DNA from: Bacteroidales bacterium
GTDB lineage: Bacteria; Bacteroidota; Bacteroidia; Bacteroidales; P3
NCBI GenBank assembly: GCA_017480785.1
Contig: JAFURZ010000007.1
Location: 1 to 64,000 of the forward strand
Reading direction: 5' to 3'
Length of the DNA stretch: 64,000 bases
This document shows positions 7,064 to 14,633 of the stretch, one piece after another. The stretch's first letter is position 1. The number at the start of each line of letters is the position of its first letter. The notes below the pieces were generated by a model, which was given only the letters and a program-made list of their open reading frames with translations, made no database searches and was not told where the DNA came from. Position numbers and translations under genes: made by a program.

Positions 7064-8146
7064 TTATTTCACCAAAGAGTATGCATCCTTATCTTCGTCC
7101 CCGAAGAATACACTATACTCCTCATAAGAGACAATGGAATAGTCTTGCCTAAAAATATACTCCACGCATATAATATCCTCCATTTCTTCGTCGCATACGA
7201 AATATTCTATTCCTCCATCGGAAGGCTGCTTTGATGCGCGTTTTATTTCTATGCCATATTTTGAAAAATATGAAGATGCATTTTTCTTAAATTCCTGCAA
7301 TGGTATTTTTGATGCATCGAATTTAACAACAATAATGGCGCCTTCTTTAAACTTCACAGCCACATACGATGTGCCTCGTTTATTAGATTTGTAATAATAT
7401 ATTACGCCATTAGACGGTGAGGTTGCCGCTGATAAGGTGCTGCTGGAGACCACGGCTGTGGAAGGGGTGCTTGCGGTAGCTGTGGCTTTGCGGACACCAT
7501 TTCCGTTGGCATCAAGCGTCCAGCCTAATTCATGCCAGTTTCCATCGGAACCTTTGTATTTAAAAACATAGCTACTACTACTAAAGATTATTGATTCGTA
7601 CTGCGGAGCGATTATTTCCTTGCCTGTTATGTCGCACGCGCCCTCTTTGCCATTCTTTTCTACACCAAAATAGCCAACATGGTCTGTTGCTCCGTGGAAC
7701 ACGACCGATGTATATTCCCTGCTCAAAGGTATTAAGTTCGTACCTGTCTTAGAGAAGACTCCCTCGTGATCCCTCGCCGGACATCTTACATATAACCACC
7801 CCCCAGAATAAAACATTGAGCTATAATCTCCGAGCGGAATAATTGTACTGCCACTTGTTGTTTGTGCACCTTTTTTGGAACCTTGTTTCGTGGAATACCA
7901 TGTAAATCCATCTGATTCTGTTTCGAGTGTTTTCTCTATCTTTGCCGTTGATGCAGAACTTGAGGTGCTACTGCTTGACGAAGAGTAGGATGGCGTATAT
8001 GTCGGCGTATACGTTGGGGTATAGGTTGGCGTGTATAGTGGCGCTGTGGCAGCACCAAGCATCATCCCATACAATAATGCTTCACACGATGTGAGCATTA
8101 AGCTCATCACAATTACCATAATTACGGTTAAGGTACGTTTCATCAT
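7064..8146 (-). CDS. lipoprotein with TPTY repeats and WG-like repeat region
   Basis: 360 aa with lipobox LMLTSC after a short signal peptide, so it is probably exported and lipidated. Residues about 36-70 are a linker of four TPTY units followed by Ser-rich sequence. The middle (GACDITGKEIIAPQYESI and similar) resembles WG (KWG) repeats, a beta-structured module of exported proteins. A C-terminal domain of about 130 aa (from GVIYYYKSNKRG) is not recognised. It has lower GC than its neighbours. The gene lies directly downstream of the structured leader with terminator at 8206-8455, so transcription may depend on readthrough. Confidence 0.75.
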   Translation of the reverse strand: MMKRTLTVIMVIVMSLMLTSCEALLYGMMLGAATAPLYTPTYTPTYTPTYTPSYSSSSSSTSSSASTAKIEKTLETESDGFTWYSTKQGSKKGAQTTSGSTIIPLGDYSSMFYSGGWLYVRCPARDHEGVFSKTGTNLIPLSREYTSVVFHGATDHVGYFGVEKNGKEGACDITGKEIIAPQYESIIFSSSSYVFKYKGSDGNWHELGWTLDANGNGVRKATATASTPSTAVVSSSTLSAATSPSNGVIYYYKSNKRGTSYVAVKFKEGAIIVVKFDASKIPLQEFKKNASSYFSKYGIEIKRASKQPSDGGIEYFVCDEEMEDIICVEYIFRQDYSIVSYEEYSVFFGDEDKDAYSLVK

Positions 8147-8205
8147 AACATCCTTTTTTGCGGCCGATACCTGAACCGATTCATTTTGTTTTTTTATGAG
8201 AGTGT

Positions 8206-8455
8206 ATAAAAAAAAGCGCGGGTATCTAGTTCATCGCTTATCCCGCGTATCGAGGCTCTCGCATGCCCATCTTCCGAAGATAAGCAATGCCGAAGCCCAC
8301 GCTGTGCATATACTATAAGACATAGTATTACACAGGAATGGACGATGGCGCTTGCTTTACCGTGCGGAAAATTTGAATTTGCGAGATTCGATACGCCGCA
8401 GATAAAACGTTTCGCTCAACGTCTTTCTTATATGTCCCATCGTTTGCTGCCAAAC
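8206..8455 (-). ncRNA. structured leader/small RNA ending in an intrinsic terminator
   Basis: On the minus strand transcription should start near 8455 from TACTTTTGCA (8461-8470). A closing stem is formed by GCGTATCGA (minus, 8396-8388) with TCGATACGC (8253-8245), extended by TCTCGC/GCGAGA. Inside are a hairpin TACTAT/ATAGTA and ATCTTCGGAAGAT. It ends with GCGGGATA...TACCCGCGC followed by nine T (8206-8247), a strong terminator about 60 nt before the lipoprotein start at 8146. The terminator 5' arm shares CGC with the closing stem, so the two may compete. It is either a stand-alone sRNA or an attenuated leader. I do not recognise a known RNA family. Confidence 0.6.
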
Positions 8456-8535
8456 GACGGTGCAAAAGTACGAAATGTTTTCAAACTGGCAAAATAAAAA
8501 TTACCGCGGCGGGCTAAAAGTCCGCCGCGGTATGG
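8455..8535. repeat. 81-bp direct repeat, copy 1 (terminator plus promoter)
   Basis: Identical to 9238-9318 except for one base (8515 T versus A). It holds a minus-strand terminator (TACCGCGGCGG stem, then ATTTTTATTTT) and a minus-strand promoter TACTTTTGCA (8461-8470). In this copy the terminator would end the HEPN transcript and the promoter would drive the structured RNA. Confidence 0.95.
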
Positions 8536-8595
8536 TTTGTCTGCTGTTGATGGGGGTGTCTTCAGCACAGGAACGATCTCACTGTGCAGATACAA

Positions 8596-8940
8596 TTACC
8601 AATTGTTAAGGTATCTGTCTATTTGTTCTTTCAGCTCGGGAAGGTCCTGGGTTATCACCTCGCGGACTACATCCGCCTTCACTTGGAAATATTCATGGGT
8701 GATGTAGTTGCGCATCCCGATAATCATCTTCCAAGGTGTTTCCGGATGGTCATTCCTAAACTGAAGAGTGAGCATATTGGCAGCCTCGCCGATAATCTCT
8801 ATGTTCTTTACTACAGCATAGTAACGCATATCGTCGGCCATTAACTCAACCATCGACACGCCCTTCATGTAACGTCCAATCCTTTCAATTGCTTCGTTGA
8901 TATGTATCAGGCGCTCTCTATCTCTTGCTGCTTCTCTCAT
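8596..8940 (-). CDS. HepT-like HEPN ribonuclease toxin
   Basis: 114 aa, DUF86/HepT family. The RX4HXY motif is intact: RNYITHEY with Arg77, His82 and Tyr84, the catalytic residues of HEPN RNases. In studied HepT proteins the Tyr is AMPylated by the MntA partner. The start overlaps the end of the nucleotidyltransferase gene by 23 nt. The pair lies alone between two copies of an 81-bp repeat, with a terminator about 65 nt after the stop. Confidence 0.9.
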   Translation of the reverse strand: MREAARDRERLIHINEAIERIGRYMKGVSMVELMADDMRYYAVVKNIEIIGEAANMLTLQFRNDHPETPWKMIIGMRNYITHEYFQVKADVVREVITQDLPELKEQIDRYLNNW

Positions 8941-9220
8941 AAATCAGTATTTTGTCATGGTCTGCACTGGCTTGTGCGAAAGGAAGCAGGCAGCCCTCGG
9001 CCACCAAGTCGACCTCTTTGTTAAGTAATTCTTTCAAATCGGCATACATGCCAAAGAACCGCAACCCAATTCTTTGGCTGTGATCCAATTCTACCAGCAG
9101 GTCGACATCGCTGTCCTCGTTCTGTTCACCGCGTGCATAGGAGCCGAAGAGCCACGCTCTATTTACGGGCTGTGTAGCCAGGTATTCTGCGATGGTCTTT
9201 GAAATGTCGGCTGTGCTCAT
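8918..9220 (-). CDS. MntA-like nucleotidyltransferase antitoxin
   Basis: 100 aa. GSX10DXD is intact: FGSYARGEQNEDSDVDLLVE. It belongs to the MntA class that AMPylates and inactivates HepT. Its promoter (TACTTTTGCA, 9244-9253, minus strand) lies inside the second copy of the 81-bp repeat, 23 nt upstream. It is the first gene of the cassette and overlaps hepT by 23 nt. Confidence 0.9.
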   Translation of the reverse strand: MSTADISKTIAEYLATQPVNRAWLFGSYARGEQNEDSDVDLLVELDHSQRIGLRFFGMYADLKELLNKEVDLVAEGCLLPFAQASADHDKILIYERSSKR

Positions 9221-9237
9221 TTGTTTTCTTAATAAAT

Positions 9238-9318
9238 CGACGGTGCAAAAGTACGAAATGTTTTCAAACTGGCAAAATAAAAATTACCGCGGCGGGCAAA
9301 AAGTCCGCCGCGGTATGG
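9238..9318. repeat. 81-bp direct repeat, copy 2 (terminator plus promoter)
   Basis: It matches 8455-8535 at 80 of 81 positions; copies start 783 bp apart. On the minus strand it gives a GC-rich terminator for the MauE-like gene ending at 9333 and, after it, the promoter of the MntA/HepT cassette. The repeat borders the cassette on both sides, so the cassette looks like an insertion with duplication of this intergenic segment. Confidence 0.95.
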
Positions 9319-9332
9319 GTTTTAGAACGTAT

Positions 9333-10202
9333 TTAGCGGAGAAACTTAGCCACCTGCCGCTCCGAGATGTTGCGGTAGTGGTAGGTGGTGACGGGCACGC
9401 CATTGTCAAGAAGCAGGACGAAGGGGCGCTGGCCGTAGGTGATGCGCAGGAAGAGGCCGTCGGGCAGGTCGGATGGCTCATAGTAGTGGATACGGGTCGT
9501 GTCGAGGTGGTTGCGGCGGGCGATGGAGCCCAGCTTCTCTCGCGTCATGCGGCAGTAGGGACAACCACGCGTGACAAAGGCCACCAGCTGGTGCCCATCG
9601 GCAAGTCCCTCGTCGGCGAGCACGCCGTCGGGACGGATGCTCTCCTCCAGCAGCTCGCGGTCGTAGCGGCTCTCCTCTGGCCCGAACATCCAGTTGTCGG
9701 GCACCGAAATGCAGAAAATAGCGACAGTGACAGCCACCACGAAGACTGCGGAGAGGATAATCCTTATTCCAGGTCTTCCAGAGTCTCCAGCAGTTCCAGA
9801 CAATCTGGAATAGGCCAGCACCATGGCAATAAGCACCGCGTTCTTCAGCAGCGACTGGGCCGGGTTGAGGTCGGCCAGCCGACCCATGCATTGGCACGAG
9901 TCGGTGCGGCCTATAAGAGCGGCATAGACGAGGAAGAGTGAGAAGAGAATCAGGATGACGAAAGCGGCCAGATTCACCCATCGGCGCCACCATCCAAGGG
10001 CGACGAACACCCCCAGCAGCAACTCGGCGGCAATGCACAGGCGTGCTGCCAGATAGCTGACATTCAGCGAGAGGATGCCATAGGAATAAATATACAACTC
10101 AAAGTCGTCGATGGCCACCAACTTGGCCACCGCCGAGAGGAGGAAGAGCGCTGCGAGGAGCACCCGCAGGAGCAGGGCGCCGACTTTAGTGCCTCTGCTC
10201 AT
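9333..10202 (-). CDS. MauE/DoxX-like membrane protein fused to a thioredoxin-like domain
   Basis: 289 aa. Residues about 1-150 have four or five membrane segments and resemble the MauE/DoxX-like family, with a CQC pair in a loop (RTDSCQCMGRL). After one more membrane segment a C-terminal domain (about 195-289) contains TRGCPYCRMTREKL, a CxxC thioredoxin-type active site, and ends QRPFVLLLDNGVP, typical of the thioredoxin fold. The orientation suggests a periplasmic thiol domain. It is the last gene of the ftsK operon and overlaps the second Cys-patterned lipoprotein gene by 17 nt, so it may handle thiols of these lipoproteins. That link is inference. Confidence 0.75.
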   Translation of the reverse strand: MSRGTKVGALLLRVLLAALFLLSAVAKLVAIDDFELYIYSYGILSLNVSYLAARLCIAAELLLGVFVALGWWRRWVNLAAFVILILFSLFLVYAALIGRTDSCQCMGRLADLNPAQSLLKNAVLIAMVLAYSRLSGTAGDSGRPGIRIILSAVFVVAVTVAIFCISVPDNWMFGPEESRYDRELLEESIRPDGVLADEGLADGHQLVAFVTRGCPYCRMTREKLGSIARRNHLDTTRIHYYEPSDLPDGLFLRITYGQRPFVLLLDNGVPVTTYHYRNISERQVAKFLR

Positions 10203-10443
10203 GGCAGCTCACACTGTGCACCTCGGTACGACGGAGCGAGTGGGTGCCGTCGTCGGTGACATACTTCTCCTCGATTGCCATCTCGGTGATGTCGCTGCAC
10301 TTGATACCGTCGTCGACCACCAGCACAGGGTTGTGGCTGACCGACACACCGTCAACAAGGCACTCGCAGTTGCGCTGCTTGCCGCATCCGGCAGCCAGCA
10401 GGGCCATCAGGGCCAACGCGGGCAGTAGTATTCTTTTCTTCAT
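10186..10443 (-). CDS. small Cys-patterned lipoprotein (paralogue 2)
   Basis: 85 aa. Signal peptide with lipobox LLAAGC. Mature pattern: lipid-Cys, 5 residues, CEC, 20 residues, Cys (IKCSDI), final Cys (VSCHEQRH). It is the same layout as 3724-3954 and 10447-10689. It lies 3 nt after the neighbouring paralogue and overlaps the MauE-like gene by 17 nt. Function unknown. Confidence 0.75.
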   Translation of the reverse strand: MKKRILLPALALMALLAAGCGKQRNCECLVDGVSVSHNPVLVVDDGIKCSDITEMAIEEKYVTDDGTHSLRRTEVHSVSCHEQRH

Positions 10444-10446
10444 GGC

Positions 10447-10689
10447 TTACTTATTATAGAGGCTGTCAATCTCAAATTCATAGTCCGTGCACAGCAACGA
10501 ATCGACCAGCAGGGTATCGTACGTATTGGGATGGTTGAACGTGCGCAGCTGTTCACATTCGCCGTGCTCTATCTTGATGATGCGCACTGTCGACTGGCCT
10601 ATCACCGAGCAACGGCAGGTTTTCTGCTTGGAACAGCCCACGGCCAGCAAGGCCAGCGCTGCCATACAAAGGAATGCTTTCTTTTTCAT
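10447..10689 (-). CDS. small Cys-patterned lipoprotein (paralogue 3)
   Basis: 80 aa. Lipobox LLAVGC. Mature pattern: lipid-Cys, 5 residues, CRC, 17 residues, Cys (GECEQL), late Cys (LLCTDYE). It starts 10 nt after the ftsK stop and is followed at once by paralogue 2, so it is part of the ftsK transcript. The conserved Cys positions on an otherwise divergent background suggest disulfide or metal binding at the membrane surface. No known family recognised. Confidence 0.75.
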   Translation of the reverse strand: MKKKAFLCMAALALLAVGCSKQKTCRCSVIGQSTVRIIKIEHGECEQLRTFNHPNTYDTLLVDSLLCTDYEFEIDSLYNK

Positions 10690-10699
10690 ATCGTGTACA

Positions 10700-13231
10700 C
10701 TATAATGATTTCAACAATTCTTCCAGCGACATCTCATCGTGAATCAGCACATCGCGCGGCTTCGAGCCGTTGCTGGGCCCCACGATGCCGGCGGCCTCGA
10801 GCTGGTCGATGATGCGTCCGGCACGGTTGTAGCCCAGCTGCAGCTTGCGTTGCAGCAGTGAGGTGCTGCCGAACTGCGAGGCCACCACGAGGCGGGCCGC
10901 ATCGTTGAAGAACTCGTCCTTGCTCTTGGCGTCGAAGTCCTTGTTCGGCTCCTCGTTCTCATCCAGATACTCGGGCAGGGTGAAGATGTCCTCGTCCGAG
11001 AAGCCGCGCTGGTCGCCGATGTATTTCACCAGCCGTTCGATTTCGGGAGTGTCGATGAGGGCGCATTGCATGCGTATCATGTCCTTGCCGGCCAGCGAGA
11101 TGAGCATGTCGCCACGGCCAATCAGCTGCTGGGCGCCACCGGTGTCGAGGATGGTCTTGCTGTCGATGCCGCTGGTGACGCGGAAGGCCACGCGGGCCGG
11201 GAAGTTGGCCTTGATGGTGCCGGTGATGATATTGGTCGTCGGACGCTGGGTGGCGATGATGAGATGTATGCCCACGGCACGCGCCAACTGTGCCAGACGC
11301 GCTATCGGCAGCTCCACCTCCTTGCCGGCAGTCATAATCAGGTCGCCGAACTCGTCGATGACCACCACGATGTAGGGCAGGTAGCGGTGTCCGTTGGCGG
11401 GGTTGAGCATCCGCTTGCAGAACTTCTCGTTGTATTCCGTTATCTTTCTCACCTTGGCCTTCTTCAGCAGGTCGTAGCGGGTATCCATCTCGAGGCAGAG
11501 CGAGTTGAGCGTCCTCACCACCTTCTTGACGTCGGTGATGACAGCCTCCTCCTCGTCGGGCATCTTGGCCAGATAGTGTCGCTCGATGGCCGAGTAGAGC
11601 GAGAACTCCACCTTCTTCGGGTCCACCAGCACGAGCTTCAGCTCGCAGGGGTGTTTGGTATAGAGCAGGCTCGCCAACACGGCGTTGAGGCCCACGCTCT
11701 TACCTGTACCCGTGGCACCAGCCATCAGCAGGTGGGGCATCTTGGCCAGGTCGGTCACGAAACAGTCGTTGCTGATGGTCTTGCCGAAGGCCACCGGCAG
11801 CTCCATCTTGGAGCTGGCCGCCTTGAAGGCGTCGCTTTCCAGCATGGTCTTCATGGCCACTATCTGAGGCTTGGCGTTGGGCACCTCGATACCCACGTTG
11901 CTCTCGCCGGGGATGGGGGCGATGATGCGGATGCCGAGGGCCGCCAGCGAGAGGGCTATGTCGTCCTCCAGGTTCTTTATCTTGCTGATGCGCACCCCAG
12001 GGGCGGGCTTTATCTTGTAGAGCGTCACCGTCGGGCCGGGGTTGGCCGATATCTCGGTAATCTCGATGCCGTAGTCGCGCAGGGTCTGCACGATGCGGTC
12101 CTTGTTGGCCACCAGCTCTTCCTTGGTCACCCTCACATTGGCCACCTCCCAATCCTCCAGCATGTCGGTTGTCGGCATGACGAAGTCCTTGAGGGTGAGC
12201 AGTGGGTCGTAAGGCTCGTCGACGCCGTAATGGCGACGGTAGTCGTCCTCATCCATCTCCTCGTCATCCAGAGGCTCGGCAGGCTCTTCCGCTTCTCCGG
12301 CATCCACGGCCTCGCCGGGTCCCACGGTGTCCGCGTCGTCCTCGTTGATGGTGAAGGTAGGTTCCTGTTGACTTCCCTGGGCCCGGGCGTTGACGCGGGC
12401 AAACTCGTCGTCGATGCTGAAGGCGGGCTCGTTGTCGACCGGCAGGTCCTCCGTCTGAGCCGGCTGGTGGAAGAGCTTCATGGCCTCCTCGTCGAAGTCA
12501 GCCGACTCACCACTCTCCGCAGAAGGCCCGTTCGTTCCCCGTTCTACGTTCTCCGGTCCCCGAAGAGAAACCCTCTCTCCGTTCTCCACTCTCTGCTCGT
12601 CGGTGTGGTCGGTGGCCACTTCGGCCAGCTCGTGCTCTATGTCCTTGGCCACCCGCTTCAAGTCCATCTTGGGCAGCTTCACCTCGGGCAGCTCCATCTT
12701 GTGCACCAGCACCAGGAAGAGCACCGCCACGAAGAGCAGTATCACCAGTGTCCACCAGCTCAACATCTGGTGCAGCGGTTCGGCCAGCCGCACGCCGATG
12801 CCGGCATAGCTCTCGAAGCCGCCGCTGCGCACCCATGCGCCGCCGATGTAACCCAGCGTCAGCGACAGCCAGGCCATCCAGAACATCGTGCTGCCGAAGG
12901 TCTTCCACCACGGCATCACCACCACGTCCCACAGGCGCATGCCGTAGACGAAGAACAGCAGTGCGAAGCCGAGGCTCCCGATGCCGAAGAGGTTCACGGC
13001 GAAGAACTCGGCCGTGCCGCGACCCGCCGACCCCAGCCAGCCGGTGCCGCCGGTCGCGTAGTAACCCAGCATCGCAATCACCAGGAACACAGAGAAGAGC
13101 ACATACAGTGCCCCGCGGATATGGGCAAAGCGCTTGCTGCGCAGGAAAGCCACAAAGCCGCCGTCCTTCTTGCGGACAGCGGTCTTGTTCTTCTTGCCCT
13201 TGGTCGTAGTTGTCTTTTTCTTACCAGCCAC
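10700..13231 (-). CDS. ftsK: DNA translocase FtsK
   Basis: 843 aa. Four N-terminal membrane segments (to about residue 175), an acidic linker, then the FtsK/SpoIIIE motor with Walker A GATGTGKS (about 503-510) and Walker B VVVIDEFGDL. The C-terminal winged-helix gamma domain (QRKLQLGYNRAGRIIDQLE) reads polar DNA motifs. It pumps chromosomal DNA at the division septum for dimer resolution. In the linker, residues about 210-241 (VENGERVSLRGPENVERG) are encoded by GAGAACGGAGAG-type repeats (12505-12600). The gene is downstream of 13268-14020 and upstream of two Cys-patterned lipoproteins. Confidence 0.95.
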   Translation of the reverse strand: MAGKKKTTTTKGKKNKTAVRKKDGGFVAFLRSKRFAHIRGALYVLFSVFLVIAMLGYYATGGTGWLGSAGRGTAEFFAVNLFGIGSLGFALLFFVYGMRLWDVVVMPWWKTFGSTMFWMAWLSLTLGYIGGAWVRSGGFESYAGIGVRLAEPLHQMLSWWTLVILLFVAVLFLVLVHKMELPEVKLPKMDLKRVAKDIEHELAEVATDHTDEQRVENGERVSLRGPENVERGTNGPSAESGESADFDEEAMKLFHQPAQTEDLPVDNEPAFSIDDEFARVNARAQGSQQEPTFTINEDDADTVGPGEAVDAGEAEEPAEPLDDEEMDEDDYRRHYGVDEPYDPLLTLKDFVMPTTDMLEDWEVANVRVTKEELVANKDRIVQTLRDYGIEITEISANPGPTVTLYKIKPAPGVRISKIKNLEDDIALSLAALGIRIIAPIPGESNVGIEVPNAKPQIVAMKTMLESDAFKAASSKMELPVAFGKTISNDCFVTDLAKMPHLLMAGATGTGKSVGLNAVLASLLYTKHPCELKLVLVDPKKVEFSLYSAIERHYLAKMPDEEEAVITDVKKVVRTLNSLCLEMDTRYDLLKKAKVRKITEYNEKFCKRMLNPANGHRYLPYIVVVIDEFGDLIMTAGKEVELPIARLAQLARAVGIHLIIATQRPTTNIITGTIKANFPARVAFRVTSGIDSKTILDTGGAQQLIGRGDMLISLAGKDMIRMQCALIDTPEIERLVKYIGDQRGFSDEDIFTLPEYLDENEEPNKDFDAKSKDEFFNDAARLVVASQFGSTSLLQRKLQLGYNRAGRIIDQLEAAGIVGPSNGSKPRDVLIHDEMSLEELLKSL

Positions 13232-13267
13232 TACTCACACAGAACCTTAAATCTTAAACATTAAACC

Positions 13268-14020
13268 TTACTCGGCCTGCAACAGTTCGATGGCATCGTT
13301 CAGCTCGGTGCCAAGGGTCTCCATGTCGCTCTCGCTGAGGGTCTCATAACCGTCGGGCAGCAGGAAGTCGGCCTCTTTCACCTTGCCCTTCACAATCTCG
13401 GTGGCAGTGTAGGTGATGGCGCGGTCCTCGCCCGCCTCCATGGTGCACTCCAGGGGCATGCCCTTGATGCCACCGAACAGGATGTTGATTTTCGGGCCAA
13501 TCTCGTCCGAGTACCACATCGTCATCGGGTGGTCCACACCCTCATCGTCGTAGGCGTGACGAATCATCTTCTTGGCCGTCATGCCGGCGATGGTCTTGGT
13601 CTCGCTGGGCACATACTCGTAGTAGAAGTGGCCGGGCTCGGTGTCGACGATGTCGACGCTGTCGAAGTCACTGGCCTTGGAGGTGTTCTTCACCAGTATC
13701 TTGCCGGTGCCCTGGTAGGTGAACTCGAAGTCCTGGCTGCGCAGGTAGGAGAGCAGCTGGCTCAGGTTCTGGCAGGAGGTCGACGTCAGGTTCTGCACCA
13801 GCACTGCCTCGGTCATGCCGCTGCAGAAGATGGGGCTCTTGGTGAACATGTCGTCGCCGCTCACCTTGATTTCAGCCGTACGCACCTCCTCGGGCAGGTC
13901 CACCGCCACCGAGCCGGTCGACTCCACCTTGTATTTCACCACTCCCTTGAAGGCATTCTGTGCCATCACGCCGCCCACAGTCATCATCAGCACGGCGGCC
14001 ATTGCGAAAATTTTCTTCAT
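13268..14020 (-). CDS. exported protein, DUF4412/GLPGLI-like
   Basis: 250 aa with a signal peptide cleaved near GVMAQNAF. The mature part starts FKGVVKYKVES, typical of Bacteroidota periplasmic DUF4412/GLPGLI-type proteins with a lipocalin-like or LolA-like beta fold, and contains GMTAKKMIRHA and MTMWYSDEIGP. It precedes ftsK by 36 nt, where many Bacteroidota genomes have lolA near ftsK; I see no clear LolA signature. Role unknown. Confidence 0.7.
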   Translation of the reverse strand: MKKIFAMAAVLMMTVGGVMAQNAFKGVVKYKVESTGSVAVDLPEEVRTAEIKVSGDDMFTKSPIFCSGMTEAVLVQNLTSTSCQNLSQLLSYLRSQDFEFTYQGTGKILVKNTSKASDFDSVDIVDTEPGHFYYEYVPSETKTIAGMTAKKMIRHAYDDEGVDHPMTMWYSDEIGPKINILFGGIKGMPLECTMEAGEDRAITYTATEIVKGKVKEADFLLPDGYETLSESDMETLGTELNDAIELLQAE

Positions 14021-14146
14021 CGTTTATCTGTGTTTTTGTTCATTCAATTATTTAGTATAACAAGAAAGGCATTTATTTATTGTGCCGCCACAAAAAAAAA
14101 CTTTCTCCGGCGCCGGCACCCCCCAACCCCCTCCACCCCACCCCAG

Positions 14147-14253
14147 CTCCGCCATTTTTACGGTAGTATTACGGTAGTATTACGGTAGTATTACGCTTTA
14201 AAAGCGTAATACTACCGTAATACTACCGTAATACTACCGTTAAAATGGCGGAG
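14147..14253. repeat. 107-bp palindrome, second family-1 copy
   Basis: Arms 14147-14199 and 14201-14253 are complementary over 53 bp with one mismatch (14241). The sequence matches 2001-2109, including the three 11-bp TACGGTAGTAT units, the CCGCCATTTTT block and the trailing GGATGTAGGGGG. It lies upstream of the minus-strand gene 13268-14020 and well after the mtaB stop. Confidence 0.95.
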
Positions 14254-14340
14254 GATGTAGGGGGTCGACCCGGGGGATACCCTGTCCGCCTCTCTCTCAT
14301 CCATTTTTCCACACAAACTACTGATTTCAATTTTATTACA

Positions 14341-14579
14341 CCCTCACCCGCAGCCCTGTAAGGGCGCCAGGCCTTAGCCGTGGGCGCAAGCCCACGGTAT
14401 CATGGCCCCACCCTTCCCGAAAAGCCCCTTCGGGGCTCCTAGCTGCCGAGGCGATGCTATGGCCCTGCGGCTGGACTGATGGATGATTTATGGATTACGC
14501 GAAGCGGGAGAAAAAGGGGGGTCTGCGGGAAGTGGGCGGAGTGGGACAGTTGGGTACTTTGGTGGGACAGTTGGGTACT
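14341..14579. other. gene-free spacer with small hairpins and a 21-bp-spaced direct repeat
   Basis: No gene seen between 14254 and 14633. It holds GCCCT/AGGGC (14353-14365), a perfect stem CCGTGGGC-GCAA-GCCCACGG (14378-14397) and AGCCCC-TTC-GGGGCT (14423-14437). An 18-bp direct repeat GTGGGACAGTTGGGTACT is at 14541-14558 and 14562-14579. The hairpins look like a dispersed REP-type element. Confidence 0.6.
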
Positions 14580-14633
14580 ATCGTGGGTCGATTTTGGCCT
14601 TTTCGGCAAAAAGGCCTTATTTTGGACGGCGAG

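Noticed and set aside
11066..13264. A 732-aa open frame on the plus strand opposite ftsK
   Set aside because: It is the shadow of ftsK: His/Gly/Leu-rich and without domains.
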